Assembly (NCBI GenBank): GCA_022478985.1
Contig: JAKSZP010015913.1
Coordinates: 1 to 64,000, forward strand
DNA: 64,000 nucleotides
Source: Massospora cicadina
Lineage: Eukaryota; Entomophthoromycota; Entomophthoromycetes; Entomophthorales; Entomophthoraceae
Reading direction: 5' to 3'
Position numbers and translations under genes: made by a program. Positions 1-11,489 of this stretch are shown here, piece after piece (the first letter of the stretch is position 1; the number at the start of each line of letters is the position of its first letter). The notes under the pieces were generated by a model, which was given only the letters and a program-made list of their open reading frames with translations, did not search any database and was not told the origin of the DNA.

Positions 1-2643
1 AAAACGCTTCTTAAGTTATGGCAAGCCAATATGGATATTAAACCATGTGTATTTAATGAGTTAATAGTATATTACATTGCTAAGTAAATATCAACGGAAC
101 CCACAGAGCTAAATGTAAGTATAGCGCGAGTAATCCAGCAAATATGTAATGAGGAAACTAACATTACTGCTGGCTTTTAAAGATTTGAATTCATAATATG
201 AATGAATGTCAGGTTTTAGCATGTGAATGCGCTTTCAGGTTGTTCCACCTCAACTTACAAGAAATTATGAAACAATTTATTTTCCTAAACACTTGTAAGC
301 CTGAACAAAGATACAAAGCTTTAGAGTTTAATGAGTCTGGCCATGCAACTGGATACTGCGCCAAGATCTTTGTACATTATTAAAAACGTCCACTTGAGCA
401 TCAAAAGTTATGAATTTTATAACATGCTCATGAAGGAATTTGCAATGACATTCCAGTTGTATTATGCTAAAAGACAGGAAGATAATGAAGATAGTACAGA
501 CCAGGACGCTTACAACGATATACCACTTCAGAGAAGGAAGATATTTATAATTCTGATTGACAATAGCAAAGTTTCAGTTAGAAATGCACCTTCTGTCATA
601 AGAGGTTATACTTCATGACTACATCTGATCCAAAAAAAACTATTACTTCAGTATTCTCCTTCAATATATGCCATACCGTTCTGAATAAGAACATCTTGAA
701 GGATTTAAATCTACCAGAGAAGCAATATATTCTATTTTAAATATTCAAGGCAAGCTGACAAGGGGACGGACATTACTGAAATAGAGAAAGAAAGTATTGA
801 CATGAAACCTTAGCAGGGTCAACTCTGTCGTAGAAAGTTTTTTTCACCACTGGATTGGGACTCGGATTTTTCTGGTTACATCATGGGTAAGGTTTTCATG
901 TTATTATACCTACTAACTGCCAATAGCTTCCTTCAGCTGGCACCCCAATCAATGTGCAAAGGGCGGAGATTGAACCTGCAACCTTCAGGTTGGTAGCTGT
1001 ACGCCCTACTGACTCACCTTCCACCCCCTCAGAGAAGCACTATATCTCAAAAAGAAAATTTGAAACAACTAGTGAGCACATAGAAACTTTTCATCAATGA
1101 GATTGCCAACTTGAGAATGCTTTCAGCCAAACTCATGCTTTTGATATTATTATGCAGAACCAATTGAAATGGAAGAAGAAATTAAAGAAGTTATGAAGCA
1201 ACAGATGGATAATGTGAAATTCCAAAAGACATGTCAGACTATGAATTTTGGTCAATGAGAAATCTTCCAGAACGTCAATCAAAATATTTGTAATCAACTG
1301 GAAGGAAGTTCATATTGTGAACAGCTCTTCATAACAGGGCAAGCTGAAACTGGAAAAACTTTTCTATTTAATCCATTCAAGGACAAATTAATCAATGCTA
1401 TGGCAATCAGGATGTGAAAGTTGTCACCCTCACTGGCGTTGCAGCACAATTAGTACGGGGCAATTACATTCATTACTAAAATTACTTGTTCAAAAGAATG
1501 GTAAAAACGTTTGTGATATTCCAAGGCTTAGTGGAAACTATCTCAGGTTGATGCCTCAGGAGTGGAAGAATATTAATTTCTTCTTCATAGATGAGATCTC
1601 AATGGTACCATACAAAATGCTTTTCATGATCAACTCACGCCTAAAACAACTTAAAAACAACATGGAGCCTTTTGAAGGTATCAATATCTTAGTATCTGGT
1701 AAATTGATGCAGCTACCACCAGTAATAGGAAGACGAGTATTCCAACAGCCAGAACGTTTGCTTCCAGCTAAGCACATTTGGAGACTGTTAACACTATCTG
1801 AATTAAAAAAGAACATGAGACAACATAGTGATACAAAATTCATTGACATTATAAATGATCTTAGAGTTGGATAACTTACAGTCAACCACATAGCTTTGTT
1901 GATGGACAAAGTTAACACTAACATAGATAATACATTTTTAATAGAAAGAGCATTGTGAATTTACCAAACCAAATAACAAATTAATGAACACAACAGGAAA
2001 GTACTGTAGAACTTTAGAAGCAAAGGCACTGAAATCTTCAAGATTTCAGCACAAGATCAACTCATGGATGCCAGTCAACTATTCTGAGATGATGCTCACT
2101 TGGATACTATCATAACAAATGACATTAACAACATTGGAGGTTTGTCAAAGGATTTGGAAATATGCTTTGGATCAAAAGTCATGCTGTGATTGAACATTAA
2201 TGTATTCAGAGGTCTTGTTAATGGAGCAATAGAATTTTGTTACTAAAATCATCTTGCCACATTTCTGTAGAGGCCAACTTTACAAGAATTACATACTATC
2301 AGTCTGAATAGATTTTAGCAGAGACAGCTCTCATGTAATACAGCCACAAGACATTCAATTTCCTGCCCTGTACAGCCACAGAACTTCTGAATTCCAAAGG
2401 TTGCCGTTAATTTTATCATGGGCATCAAACGTCCATAAAATGCAAGGCAGCCCTGTGGACTATGCAGTTGTTTATCTATGTCCAAAGCTCTTTGCTGAAG
2501 GTCAAGCGTATGTCAGACTTAGCCAAGTTAGTTCTCTCAATAGACTTAGGATTGAAGAATTAGGAAACTCCAAATTAACTGATAATAAACTTGTAATAAT
2601 GATGCACATCAGAGATGGGTTTAATGAAAAATATTTAATATAA
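1..2643 (+). pseudogene. Helitron Rep-helicase relic (5' end outside window)
   Basis: This is a decayed Helitron transposase, a rolling-circle Rep endonuclease fused to a PIF1-type helicase. The window opens inside the Rep domain. Frame 61-84 reads a Tyr-Tyr-Ile-Ala-Lys stretch, and the codon where the second catalytic Tyr of the YxxKY motif belongs is TAA (85-87). Helicase motifs follow in broken frames: Walker A GQAETGKT (1337-1360), Walker B with DEISMV (about 1578-1607), a QLPPV motif near 1710, and the C-terminal PIF1 signature HKMQGSP...GQAYVRLSQV (2430-2540). The longest intact piece is 1395-1874, about 159 codons. Many stops and frameshifts and a SINE at 731-1029 show it is dead. A host PIF1 gene is less likely because Rep-like sequence lies directly upstream. 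Confidence 0.82.
731..1029 (-). mobile_element. SINE S2 (tRNA-like head, LINE-type 3' tail)
   Basis: This short retroelement lies on the minus strand inside the Helitron relic. Its head, near 1018-965, has RNA polymerase III-like boxes: an A-box-like stretch (GGTGAGTCAGTAGGGCG, complement of 1002-1018) and a B box (GCAGGTTCAATCTCC, complement of 965-979). Its 3' end (complement of 746-772) reads GTCCGTCCCCTTGTCAGC, the same tail as the LINEs in this window. It is flanked by a direct repeat at 715-730 and 1030-1045 (15 of 16 bases equal), as expected of target-primed insertion. It encodes no protein and would depend on a LINE reverse transcriptase. Confidence 0.72.
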
Positions 2644-3081
2644 ACTTATAAAACATTTGACAAAAATTGTGATACTTCTTTAAGTAAATGAATTATAATT
2701 AAACTTCCAATGAAAATTTAATATATTTTATGTTAATTGTATATACAAAATGCATATAAGTGACAAGAAAAGAGTTTAGTTCATTTACAAAAGTATTTTA
2801 ATAATCAAAAACTTCACTATTTGATTATTCAGTATGTAAAACCTTGATTAAAAATTTATTAATATATTTGAGAACATATGAGAAATTTTAATAAAGAATG
2901 TTTTTTTAGCACTAGGTGGTCCCAATCTACAGGGGGGATACACCTATCTCTCAATATATAATGTTATCTTTGAAAATCCAAATTAACCTAGTAATTTAAC
3001 TTATTTAATGTATAATAATAATTTAATTAAATTACAACTAAAAAGTAGAAGATAATTTTTTTAAATTTGCTTTTCTTAAAG
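2644..3081. other. AT-rich spacer, no gene seen
   Basis: No ORF, RNA gene or clear repeat boundary could be supported here. The last 20 bases belong to dispersed repeat R1, which is interrupted by the ORF1-only element that follows. Confidence 0.5.
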
Positions 3082-3179
3082 AGAAAATAATAAAGATTCG
3101 ATTTATTTGAGGTACGCTGACCAGGGGACAGACAGTACCAATCACAACACTCAAAACGGCAAAACAAACTACTAACCAG

Positions 3180-4901
3180 GTGGGAAGCAGAAACTGCTTA
3201 ACCCACCATGGCAGAGGGTGAGGAGGGGTTGGGGGTTGATTTTCAGAAAGACCCACCTCGATCAAGGGGTGTTGGTTACAGTACTGGATCAGAGCAGAGA
3301 GCCAGGGCGTTGGGGCATCTGCATAGTGGGGGCTGAGGTCAGCGTAGAAGGAGTTTTCCACTTCTGCATCAAGATAATGATGGGAAAGTGTTTCAACAAA
3401 AGCTGCGAGGAGAACTTCAGCTTCTTTGCGGGCTTCAGGAAGTTGGGTGAAAAGGGAGATACTGTGGTGGGTGATTTTGGCTGAGGGGTTGAATGAAGCA
3501 AGCGTTGCAACATTCATAACAGCGATTTCAGCATCATCAAATAGTTTTGAGATGTCACTGCAGGGAGATTCAGGGAAGTCAGGGGGAAGAAGATGGTGGG
3601 CAGGCCATGCTGGAGCTGAGCCGCTGACTGGGCCACCGCGGTGCGTAGTTTTGGGCAATGAAGAGAGGCCACCGCAGCTAAGGCGAGCTGGTGGTCACTT
3701 TGGAAGGGGGCTGTATTGGGTAGAGGAGCGAAAATGGCGAGGGGTAGGGGTTTCATCAAAGTTGGGAAGAAAAATTCTGCCCGACCATAATCGCCATGGC
3801 AGAGAGGTTGACCTGTATGCTTACTAATGAGGATATTACCTGATTCGTCAGTTTCAGCCAATAGATCCCATGGATTTTGGTTCACTGGAATAGTGGCATT
3901 TAAATTTGAGTAGATAGGATTGGGCGAATGGGCAGCTGCTTGGGTCGAATGTTGGTCCAAGCATTGCTCTGATTGGCTGGCGTAGATTTAGGTGGGAGAG
4001 TGAGGATGGAGGTTTTTTGTGGGGCTGATTTTCCATGTGGGCCCACTGAACGAGATTGGAGGGTGGGAGGGGGCAGCAAAGCGCCCCATACTGAACCTCC
4101 AGAGGGGGGCTCAGAAGCTGCATTAGCGGATTTGGCCTTAGGGCATGCTCTTTTTGCATGGTTGAGGCCAAAGCAGAGGAACAAATCTGCCTACCATTAT
4201 TGACCTGAGCCCAAAAGAATTTGATCAGGCGCTGCAGCCACACTAGCGCGGGGTGGGATTTGTTGGGCTATGGTAGGGTGGTGTGGTATGATGGTGGCTG
4301 TTGCACGAGGAGCAGCAAGGCGTTCTGCACCAGATGGAACGGCAAAGATGAGGTTGAGCTGAGTGCCATAAGCCATGAGCCCCGCGACCAACTGGTCATA
4401 CAAAACCTGGGGTGGAAGGTGGGATGGGAGATTTGCAAAGGATACCACTAGTGTGGTGTCTGAAGGGAGGCGAGTACAGGTTGTGGGAATGGGGTTTTTT
4501 TTATAAATTAGAGGAGTTTGTGCTGCCACTTCAGCATCCTCCTCAGATTGGAACCCAACGTCAAAGTAGCCCTTAAAAGGGCGGAAGTCTACAAAGCCAG
4601 CTGGCGCAAAGGCTGTAGTGGCTAGGTCAATAATTGCCTTATCAGCATATGGGAATAAACGCCCATAGTCCACTCTGAGGCAATAGTGAATAGCAGAGCG
4701 AGGGAGGGCGAGAGGATGGGGGCGAGAAGGGTGGACGCGCGCCAGGTGGAGCGCTAAGTCCCATGGGGGGACAAAACGGTTGAAAGCAGTGGGTGGGCTG
4801 TTTGAACCCATCCGAACGCGCTTGCCTGCAGGGCGGAAAACGCTAGGTGGGGGTGCACTGCTGCCCCACACTGGGGTAGCAGGCGGCAGAGCCAAGGACA
4901 T
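3180..4901 (-). pseudogene. LINE ORF1-type RNA-binding protein (frameshifted)
   Basis: The first ATG on the minus strand is at 4901, and that frame stays open to 4197 (about 234 codons). It starts proline-rich. Two stretches then resemble the RRM-like folds of LINE ORF1 proteins: one around YFDVGFQSEEDAE, and one around TLVVSFANLP with GLMAYG downstream. The frame then shifts, and the zinc knuckle (LCFGLNHAKRACP, about 4135-4180) lies in another frame. Five rather than six bases separate its first two Cys codons, so a one-base deletion lies inside the knuckle. Later frames (3960-3514 and 3658-3150) hold the C-terminal part, with the block NPWDLLAETDESGNI, which also occurs in the copy near 51.7 kb. 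The likely role of the intact ancestor was binding element RNA in a ribonucleoprotein. Confidence 0.68.
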
Positions 4902-4954
4902 CAAAGAATAGGTTTGGGCAGATGGATGTGGATAAATAAACTTAAATTTAAAAT

Positions 4955-4976
4955 CGCTCAAAAGTGACTTTGAGCG
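4955..4976. repeat. Perfect 8-bp inverted repeat at 5' end of ORF1-only element
   Basis: CGCTCAAA (4955-4962) and TTTGAGCG (4969-4976) are perfect inverted complements around a 6-base loop. It lies about 15 bp inside the element's 5' end and upstream of the ATG, so in the transcript it would be a 5'-UTR hairpin. Confidence 0.7.
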
Positions 4977-5008
4977 GTTAAAGAGAGTATAGAAAATAAT
5001 AAAGATTC

Positions 5009-5190
5009 ATAAGATATAAAGTAAAAAAGCAAAAAGTCAAACAAAAAAAGTTGCACAAAAAATTAGAAAATAATTTCTTTGCCAAATAATTACTGTAAAA
5101 AAATTATTCATGTATACCTGCAAAAAAACAAGCCAGGTGCACTTACATACAATCATACATATAATCATATAAAGTATGTAAATATATGTA
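5009..5190 (+). repeat. Dispersed repeat R1, copy a
   Basis: This A-rich block contains AAAGTTGCAC, then TTTCTTTGCCAAATAATTA, TTATTCATGTATACCTGC and AATCATATA. The same ordered words occur at 20070-20260 on the same strand and at 26590-26830 on the opposite strand. The repeat begins upstream with TTGCTTTT..TTAAAGAG, seen at 3068 and 5325. Copy a is therefore split by the ORF1-only element. No coding potential. Confidence 0.65.
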
Positions 5191-5330
5191 ATATATTTTT
5201 TATTTATAATATTTATAATATTATATATGTATAATATAAATATATTATATTTATAATACATTAAATATATTAATATATAATAATTATATATTATATATTA
5301 TTAATGAAAAAAAAATTAAAAACTTGCTTT
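5191..5330. repeat. AT-rich low-complexity tract
   Basis: Mostly TA and TAT/ATA simple sequence. It joins R1 copy a to the start of a second R1 unit (ACTTGCTTTTTTTAAAGAG, 5322-5340), where element A inserted. Confidence 0.6.
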
Positions 5331-5340
5331 TTTTAAAGAG

Positions 5341-6064
5341 TGTCAGACAATTACAAGTCTGAGGTTGTATTAAAAGTGGTTCATGTTTAAATTAAATGAC
5401 ATTGGCCAAAAAACCCTGGTCAATTCTTGGTGAGACCTCACAAATCAGGGGTAACACTATTACCCCAAACTTTGGTTGAATCTCCCTGTTGCTAGTAGCA
5501 GGGTAATGCCAAATTTGGGGGAAAATTGGGGGAATTGTTCTGAGGGTCCTCTCCACCCCTCACTAACTTAGCCAAAACATCTACCTTGTGACCACCCCCT
5601 TTTATTAGCCTTGGAGGGGTTACATCAGGTGATAATATTTTTCTGCCTTCCAATTGGTATAAATATACTAAATTCCTTCCTCACAGGTTCATCTTCCCAG
5701 CTATCACTTCACCATCTGCCTTCACATTGAAGTGAGGTGAGTCCTGAAGATCTGATAGATCAATAGCTCATATTACCTAATTCATACTTTACTAAACAAT
5801 CTAAACTTTGAGTCTCAACATTTTAAATATTAAGCATCAGCTTATTAAAAGAGTTTACTTCTTGATCCCAGTATTGCAACTAATAAAAATCTATGAAAAA
5901 TCAATTTTTTATTTTGTTTGTAGTTTTATCATTTTTAATTATAAAAGTAATTGACAACCCCTATTACTTATCCTGCAGTAGAGAACCAATTTCTCATGCA
6001 CATAATCGTTGGAATTAGGTGTAAAAAATGTGCTAGCAAGAAAAACAAACCTTGAATTCCAAAA
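5341..6064 (+). repeat. Element A 5' LTR
   Basis: 724 bp, paired with 19344-20069. It carries a CAAT/TATA-like promoter (CCAATTGG followed by TATAAATA at 5658) and ends CCAAAA where the 3' copy ends CCAACA. Scattered differences between the two LTRs show the insertion is not recent. Confidence 0.9.
5658..5665 (+). promoter_or_regulatory. TATA box in element A LTR
   Basis: TATAAATA preceded by CCAATTGG. It is conserved in the 3' LTR at 19662-19669, consistent with the LTR polymerase II promoter. Confidence 0.6.
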
Positions 6065-6066
6065 AA

Positions 6067-6082
6067 TGGTGCTCACTACAGG
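6067..6082 (+). promoter_or_regulatory. Primer-binding site, element A
   Basis: TGGTGCTCACTACAGG follows the 5' LTR by two bases. The same 16 bases follow the 5' LTRs of elements B (6865) and D (44085), so one tRNA ending ..GTGAGCACCA probably primes all three. Confidence 0.75.
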
Positions 6083-6127
6083 GTTAGTACACCACAAAAA
6101 CACTACCAAAAATATTAGGGTGTTGGG

Positions 6128-6386
6128 GTGAATAATTCTCACAACCTCCTCGCAGCTTCCAAATCCCAGCTAGATGCTTTAGTCAAGCAGCTAACTAGTG
6201 CAGTGTCTCAGCTTAAAACGCTTGAACAGCACGTTTGCCAAGCCCCTCATGAGGCTCCCACCATTCACAAACCCCCTTTCAAGGACAAGTTTACCCCAGG
6301 CGAGGGCAGTATTGCATCCTTCCTCTTTGTGTATGAATTTGTGATGAAAGGAGAAATTGGCCAGCAAAACTTGAAAATATCCTTCC
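6128..6386 (+). pseudogene. Element A gag, 5' part
   Basis: An open frame with a predicted coiled-coil character (KQLTSAVSQLKTLEQHV) and a Gag-like block (PPFKDKFTPGEGSIASF). The latter matches element D near 44270-44320 (PFKDKYTPSEGSIASF). Element B inserted after CTTCC (6382-6386) cuts it. The rest of gag resumes at 13734. Confidence 0.75.
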
Positions 6387-6863
6387 TGTCAAATAGTTGA
6401 TATGACTGGACAATATGCTACCCATATTTGTGTATCAGAGGGGTTCAAGACAAGTATCAAGATTTATGAAAAAGGATACACAAATTATAATCAAGTAAAA
6501 TGACATTTGGAAATATGAGAGGATTTATGCTGAGATTCAATAAAAATGAGAGTAGTTCAGAAAGGGAAGAAGAATAGAAGATTACAAAGCCAAGGATGCA
6601 TCCAGCTGGGGGGACTGAGGTACAAAGAGTCTCCCAGAAAGATTAAAGAGGCTAGTCTTTTTATGAGGGAAAAGGGAGCGCAGAGAAGTCTGCGATTTAT
6701 ATTAAATAAAGGTAGAAATAAGGGGCGATAGCTCCATATATATTTTATCAAAGTTTTATTAAGAAGTCAGTGATCCTCATATCATCCAGTTTGGTTGCTC
6801 AGTGGCTAATACCCTGTGCAAATCCAACTTGGCGGAATTGAGCCCAGATGCCAAGAATTGACA
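6387..6863 (+). repeat. Element B 5' LTR
   Basis: 477 bp, TG...CA, paired with 13253-13728. The central part (about 6560-6860) is nearly identical between the copies. Confidence 0.92.
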
Positions 6864-6864
6864 G

Positions 6865-6880
6865 TGGTGCTCACTACAGG
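6865..6880 (+). promoter_or_regulatory. Primer-binding site, element B
   Basis: TGGTGCTCACTACAGG, one base after the LTR, is identical to the PBS of elements A and D although the LTRs are unrelated. Confidence 0.78.
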
Positions 6881-6964
6881 GGGCCACTTAGCAACTGTAG
6901 TTTGGTAAAACAATGATGAGTCCTCATTTGTTCTGACATAACCTGATCATATTCCAGGCGTGGT

Positions 6965-9280
6965 ATGCTGAAGAAGCCTGGGAGGCACCTAACCCCAAAA
7001 CAACATTATTTAATGTTACCAAACCAAGGGGATGATGAAGTTATAATTAATTTGCACTTTGAGAATTGCCTGGAGCTGATGACCAACCAACAAGGACGCT
7101 CCACAAATGTGACTCCCCAACAACTGAGAAATATTATGGAATGGCTGTTGTGCAGATATTGCCTATATGAGGATGAGACTGGGGAAAATGCTCTGAGTCT
7201 ATTCTCTAACCAACGCGATCAAGAAAATAAATACACTCTATACATGTCCTATTTGGATGCAACTACTATGGGGTTAGCTTGCCACCTCAGTACCCATGGA
7301 ATTGAGGAATATTTAGTCGCTTATGGTACAACCTTCAATTCGCCAGCTACTTCATTTTCTGGCTCATCATGATATTGAAGTCAGAGATGTATTACAGTTT
7401 GCACAAGCACAGCAGCATGATACTTGCCTTCTGCTTGACCACCTTGATCGTTCAATTTCAGAAATACAAGGGGCGCTGGCACAGATGAATCATCATGTTG
7501 GGGACGTCCACCATCAATTAAACATTCTGGTACCACAGTTAAATTCAGAATTACCTTGAGTAATAAGAGAACTGCTGGATCAGCATGACCTTTCAGTGGA
7601 GTGGATTCAGGATGTAACAACCTTGGGGAATAATACCAAGTGCTGTATGACAGAGCTAGCTGAATGGGCGAAAGCTCTTGAAGCTGTGATTGCCTAACTC
7701 AAGGAAAGAATGACCCTGATGGAACAGCAAGTGGCGGCCCAAGTTGTCTCTCTATCAACAGAAGTAAACCAACTTCATATTGAATGGAATACCTAGCAAA
7801 TGACAGATAATGCGCTTATCCTTCAGTCAACGTCTCCTGAGTATCTAAAGCTTATTTGTCGAGTTACATAACTGGAAGTCATTAGTCAGGCTGAGCGCCA
7901 ATGAGCCTTTCCTCTTCCAATTGGTGAGACAAGAGAGTATTCAGACATGCAAGGGCGCCTTGATACCCTTAGATGGGCCAATGAGGAATTGGTACAGGAA
8001 CAATCCTCCCTTGTTAACCAAATAAACAATGACAATCAGCAAGCAGAAAACGCAAGTTGACAGCAAAACTGCCTGCAGAATACAATCAAAGAAGTTCTTT
8101 TGTGATTACAAGCTGTGGACAAAAACTGAACAAAGAAAGGGAATTCCACCAGGAATTGCAACATCAGTATGAAACACTGCAACAGGAATTTCAGGATGGA
8201 CGTTGTAGATGTTATTCAGTTAAAGTGGAGCAGCTGATCAACAAACAGTTTGTGGAGTGTACCAGAGCCAGGGGGAATGGGGCAGTTAGTGGCGATTTGG
8301 GGGAAGAATGTTATGGATCAGCAAACAAATATCCATCAGGCAGTATGATGGACCCCCCACACGACACCACTTCTCCAGATTCCTTTTTGACAGGTTCAAG
8401 CTCATTTGGCCAGCTGTATAGCAACGCACCAAGTGATAGTTCCCATAGTCGCTCCAAAAACAATTCGCCTGCCCCTTGCAACAGGAACCTAGAGCAAAGC
8501 AAATTCATTCATATCAAAAAACTACCTCCTTCCAGTTGTGATGGGAACCTACATGGTTACTTTAAAAGGTTCAAATTCGCTGTGGAAGGGGCTACCAATT
8601 GACAAAAAGTGAAGTTGTTGCTGTCCTCTTTAGATGTGGAAAGCGCTGATCAAGTGACCTGCTATCTTCCAAATAGCTCAGTATCTTACGCACAAGTAAA
8701 AGTGATCATTATCCGGCTGTTTGGGGGTGCTACCAAGATGTCCCAATGTAAAGCCAATTTTATGACTATACAGTTTTACCAAAACGAGACCCTGTCAGAA
8801 TTTGCTGAGCGCTTTTTGGTGGAAGCACACGTCATACTTGGAGCTAACATTTTAACCACTGAGGATGTAGGTATAGCAATGACAGCAGCTGTCAAACCAT
8901 ATTGAGAACTATATAATGCTATGTCTCATGCGTTGGATGGGGATACTGGACTTATTCAAATTGTGAACGCCTTACATCGACTCTCCACCATGAACAGCAC
9001 CCCCAACATAGCCCAAAAATCTCTGTTGCCCCCGCTCCAACCTTTTCAGGATATAGGCCGCCGCGACTGGGTTATCAGCCATTGGAATGTATTCGCCCCT
9101 CACATGAGTCAGTAGACTCTTTTTGACCCATGTACGCTTCACCAGTTCATCTGCGACCTTAGAACCTTACCGGCAACTTCCAACCTGGTCCTTCCAGCCC
9201 AAACTATATATGCGAACCTTTTATGAACACTTGCTTCCAGTGCAGATGAAAAGGGCATTATGCGTCCAATGGCCCTAGCA
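6965..9280 (+). pseudogene. Element B gag region
   Basis: Open pieces at 6965-7372, 7323-7559, 8057-8602, 8609-8905 and 8921-9115 sit in changing frames. The middle is rich in Gln, Glu and Leu heptads (7400-8250) and looks coiled-coil. The piece at 8609-8905 has Retrotrans_gag character (YAQVKVIIIRLFGG, then FYQNETLSEFAERFL). A zinc knuckle follows near 9231-9275, reading CFQCR-stop-KGHYASNG, so it has an in-frame TGA and its last Cys codon is Gly. A gag-region reach of over 2 kb is long for Ty3/gypsy. Confidence 0.68.
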
Positions 9281-9739
9281 AACCACAAGTTTATGCAATA
9301 TTATCTAAGATAGTTGAGCAGGAAAAAGCTCGAGTGGAGTAGAGATGGGACGCTCTATCTCCGCCAAGTTCAATTAACTTGTCCCTAACAATTCCCAAAT
9401 GACTTTTTGGGTAGAAGGCGAACCTCAAATGGATTATTTATTATACCAGCAGCTTTTGTTGGATACCCCTGCTTCTGGGTCTGAGAGTAAAAGTTCACCC
9501 CATTGGGCTAAGTTCCACCAAGACGTGCAGAAGCCATATGCATGGCAGGTCCTGGAACAGACTGGCAACAGCAACACGTATCTCGCGCCAAACGTTGCCT
9601 CTTTAGTAGGGGTTAATGTAGCCTTTCCAGTGGAACAAATTACAAGTGAGTATCCTCAGGTCAGAAAGTTCATATCTTCCTTTTTAAGTAACACAAAGCC
9701 CTTGAATGTACAATAATAAACACTGATAGTTCTTCTTAC

Positions 9740-10309
9740 TCAGAATGTACATATTGCGACGTATTAGTCCAAAACACAAAAATCCGCGCTATCATAGACA
9801 TGGGAGCATCTTTGAACATAGTCTCCACCCGGTTGGTGGCTAAACTTATGTTGAAACCAGATGTGGACCATCGAGTAGTATACAGGACCACAGGAACGCA
9901 CAGCACTGTGTTGGAAGGAGCATATAGCACGTTGCCTTTACGATTTGGATCAGTTCAGGCGTCTGCTCTGGCGGTGGTTTTGCCAAATAACCACTATGAT
10001 ATGTTAGTTGACGCAGCTTTAATGAGAAAATTTGGCGTTGTGATAAATATGCGGAAGAAACTTTACCATGTTTGGCCAACAGATCCCCATATATTTTTCC
10101 TCTGGTGGAATCCCAACGGATCCAGTCCACTCTGGTCAGAGCAACCTAGCATACAGCGATTGGGTGATTCCTATTCATTATTGATGACTGAGTCAGTGGA
10201 CCAGGATCCTCCTCAACCAGATATTCAAGTACAAAGGAATCCCGCTTTAAGCAACGCGCGCTTTGAGTCTACCATCTGGACACCAGAGCATAGTAGGGAC
10301 TGGGCTTGA
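9740..10309 (+). pseudogene. Element B aspartic protease
   Basis: Retropepsin-type sequence of the form AIIDMGASLNIVS at about 9790-9826. The catalytic Asp is present (9797-9799), but the Thr of DTG is Met (ATG, 9800-9802). A matching downstream block (NNHYDMLVDAALM) is seen near 9985-10025. The frame stays open to 10309. Confidence 0.75.
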
Positions 10310-10619
10310 AATTGATGTCCTAAAGGGGCTTTATGGATAAATTATGGCGCCTCACCAGCACTTGCAGTTTGAACCACATATGGCTCCAGGGTTACTGCTA
10401 CCTGGGAATGGGGATGTGAAAGTGCTGCTCGCAAACCTACAGAAGAAGGCATTAACAATCTGGCGGTACCAAGCGGTGGCTTACCTACACTTAGTCCCTA
10501 TAGAGGAAGTTCGCCATATTTATGATTTTGGCTCATGGGAGAATCTCAGACTACCAGCTCACTCATCGTTTGGCGTACTAACCGTTGTTCCGCGGGAAGT
10601 GCTCACAGGATTATCAGTG

Positions 10620-11480
10620 GATTAGCAAGATAAGGTATGATTTTTTTGAAAAGTACCAGGATATTTTTGCAGATAACGATCATGACTTGGGGTGCGCTCA
10701 AGGGGTGGTACATTGGATAGATATGGGAGATCACACTCCCATTTGATCATGACCTATTAGACATTCAAAAGCTGCGGAAGAGGTTGTCTCTGATGAGATG
10801 GATAAACTTATCAAGCAAGGAATGCTAGAGCCATCAAACAGTCCGTGGGCATCACCTGTGCTCATTGTAAAGAAAAAAGATGGCTCAAATCAAGTGTTTA
10901 TTGACTACCATAAACTCAATAATGTAACAAAGAAGGATTCCTACCCTCTTCTGCGGATTGACTATGCATTAGACCAATTGGGTGGGGCGAACTATTTTTC
11001 TGCCATGGATCTGATTTTGGGGTACTGGCAGATTGAATTGCCATTAGTGGAATAGGAGAAATGTGCGATCATCACCTTGAGAGGGTTGTTCCAGCTGACC
11101 TGCATGCCGCAAGGGTTGTGTAACGCCCCAGCTACATTCCAACGTGCCATGGATACAATTTTAGGTGAATTAAAGCTGTCCTGCGTTCTAGTTTACCTTG
11201 ATGACATCAATTTGTTCTTGCAGATGTTTACAGAGAACCTGGATCACTTAGAACAAGTGTTTCAGCGCCTCACTGCCGCTAATATCAAAATTAAGCCTCA
11301 AAAGTGCCATTTCTTCAAAGAACAATTGGAATACCTCATGTTCATAGTGGATTCAAATGGGCTTAAACCACAGCTGGCTAAAGTGAAAGCGATAAAGCAA
11401 GATGACTTGACCAGGGAATAAGCGGGACATTCAGGTGTTTCTGGGGATGGTTGGGTATTACTGAAGGTTCATTCCCAATT
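10620..11480 (+). pseudogene. Element B reverse transcriptase
   Basis: The RT palm and fingers are readable in two frames: 10798-11055 (PVLIVKKKDGSNQVFIDYHK, then NVTKKDSYPL) and 11077-11421 (MPQGLCNAPATFQRAMDTIL, then the box YLDD at 11194-11205). A TAG at 11053-11055 divides them. The catalytic Asp pair is intact, so loss of function is from stops rather than active-site decay. Confidence 0.88.
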
Positions 11481-11489
11481 TCAGTTGCA

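Larger units (their letters stand above)
3100..4990 (-). mobile_element. ORF1-only LINE derivative, copy 1
   Basis: This non-LTR element of about 1.9 kb reads on the minus strand. An 18-bp perfect TSD, AGAAAATAATAAAGATTC, occurs at 3082-3099 and 4991-5008, so both ends are known. Inside are a 5' hairpin (4955-4976), a single ORF1-type coding region with a zinc knuckle, and then directly the LINE-type 3' tail (complement of 3100-3140, with CCCCTGGTCAGC and CCTCAAATAAAT). There is no endonuclease or reverse transcriptase, and no room for one between the TSDs. It was therefore probably copied by another element's enzyme, comparable to HAL1-type ORF1-only elements. It sits in repeat R1, whose sequence continues on both sides. 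Confidence 0.8.

Noticed and set aside
2905..2960. Helitron 3' terminus (CTAG near 2914)
   Set aside because: No hairpin lies 10-12 bp upstream of the CTRR-like word, so the end cannot be supported.
3218..4203. Plus-strand ORFs opposite the ORF1 element
   Set aside because: Shadows of the minus-strand coding region; no motif on the plus strand.
5037..5261. 74-codon minus-strand ORF
   Set aside because: Low-complexity AT sequence and repeat R1; the protein is nearly all Ile, Tyr and Asn.
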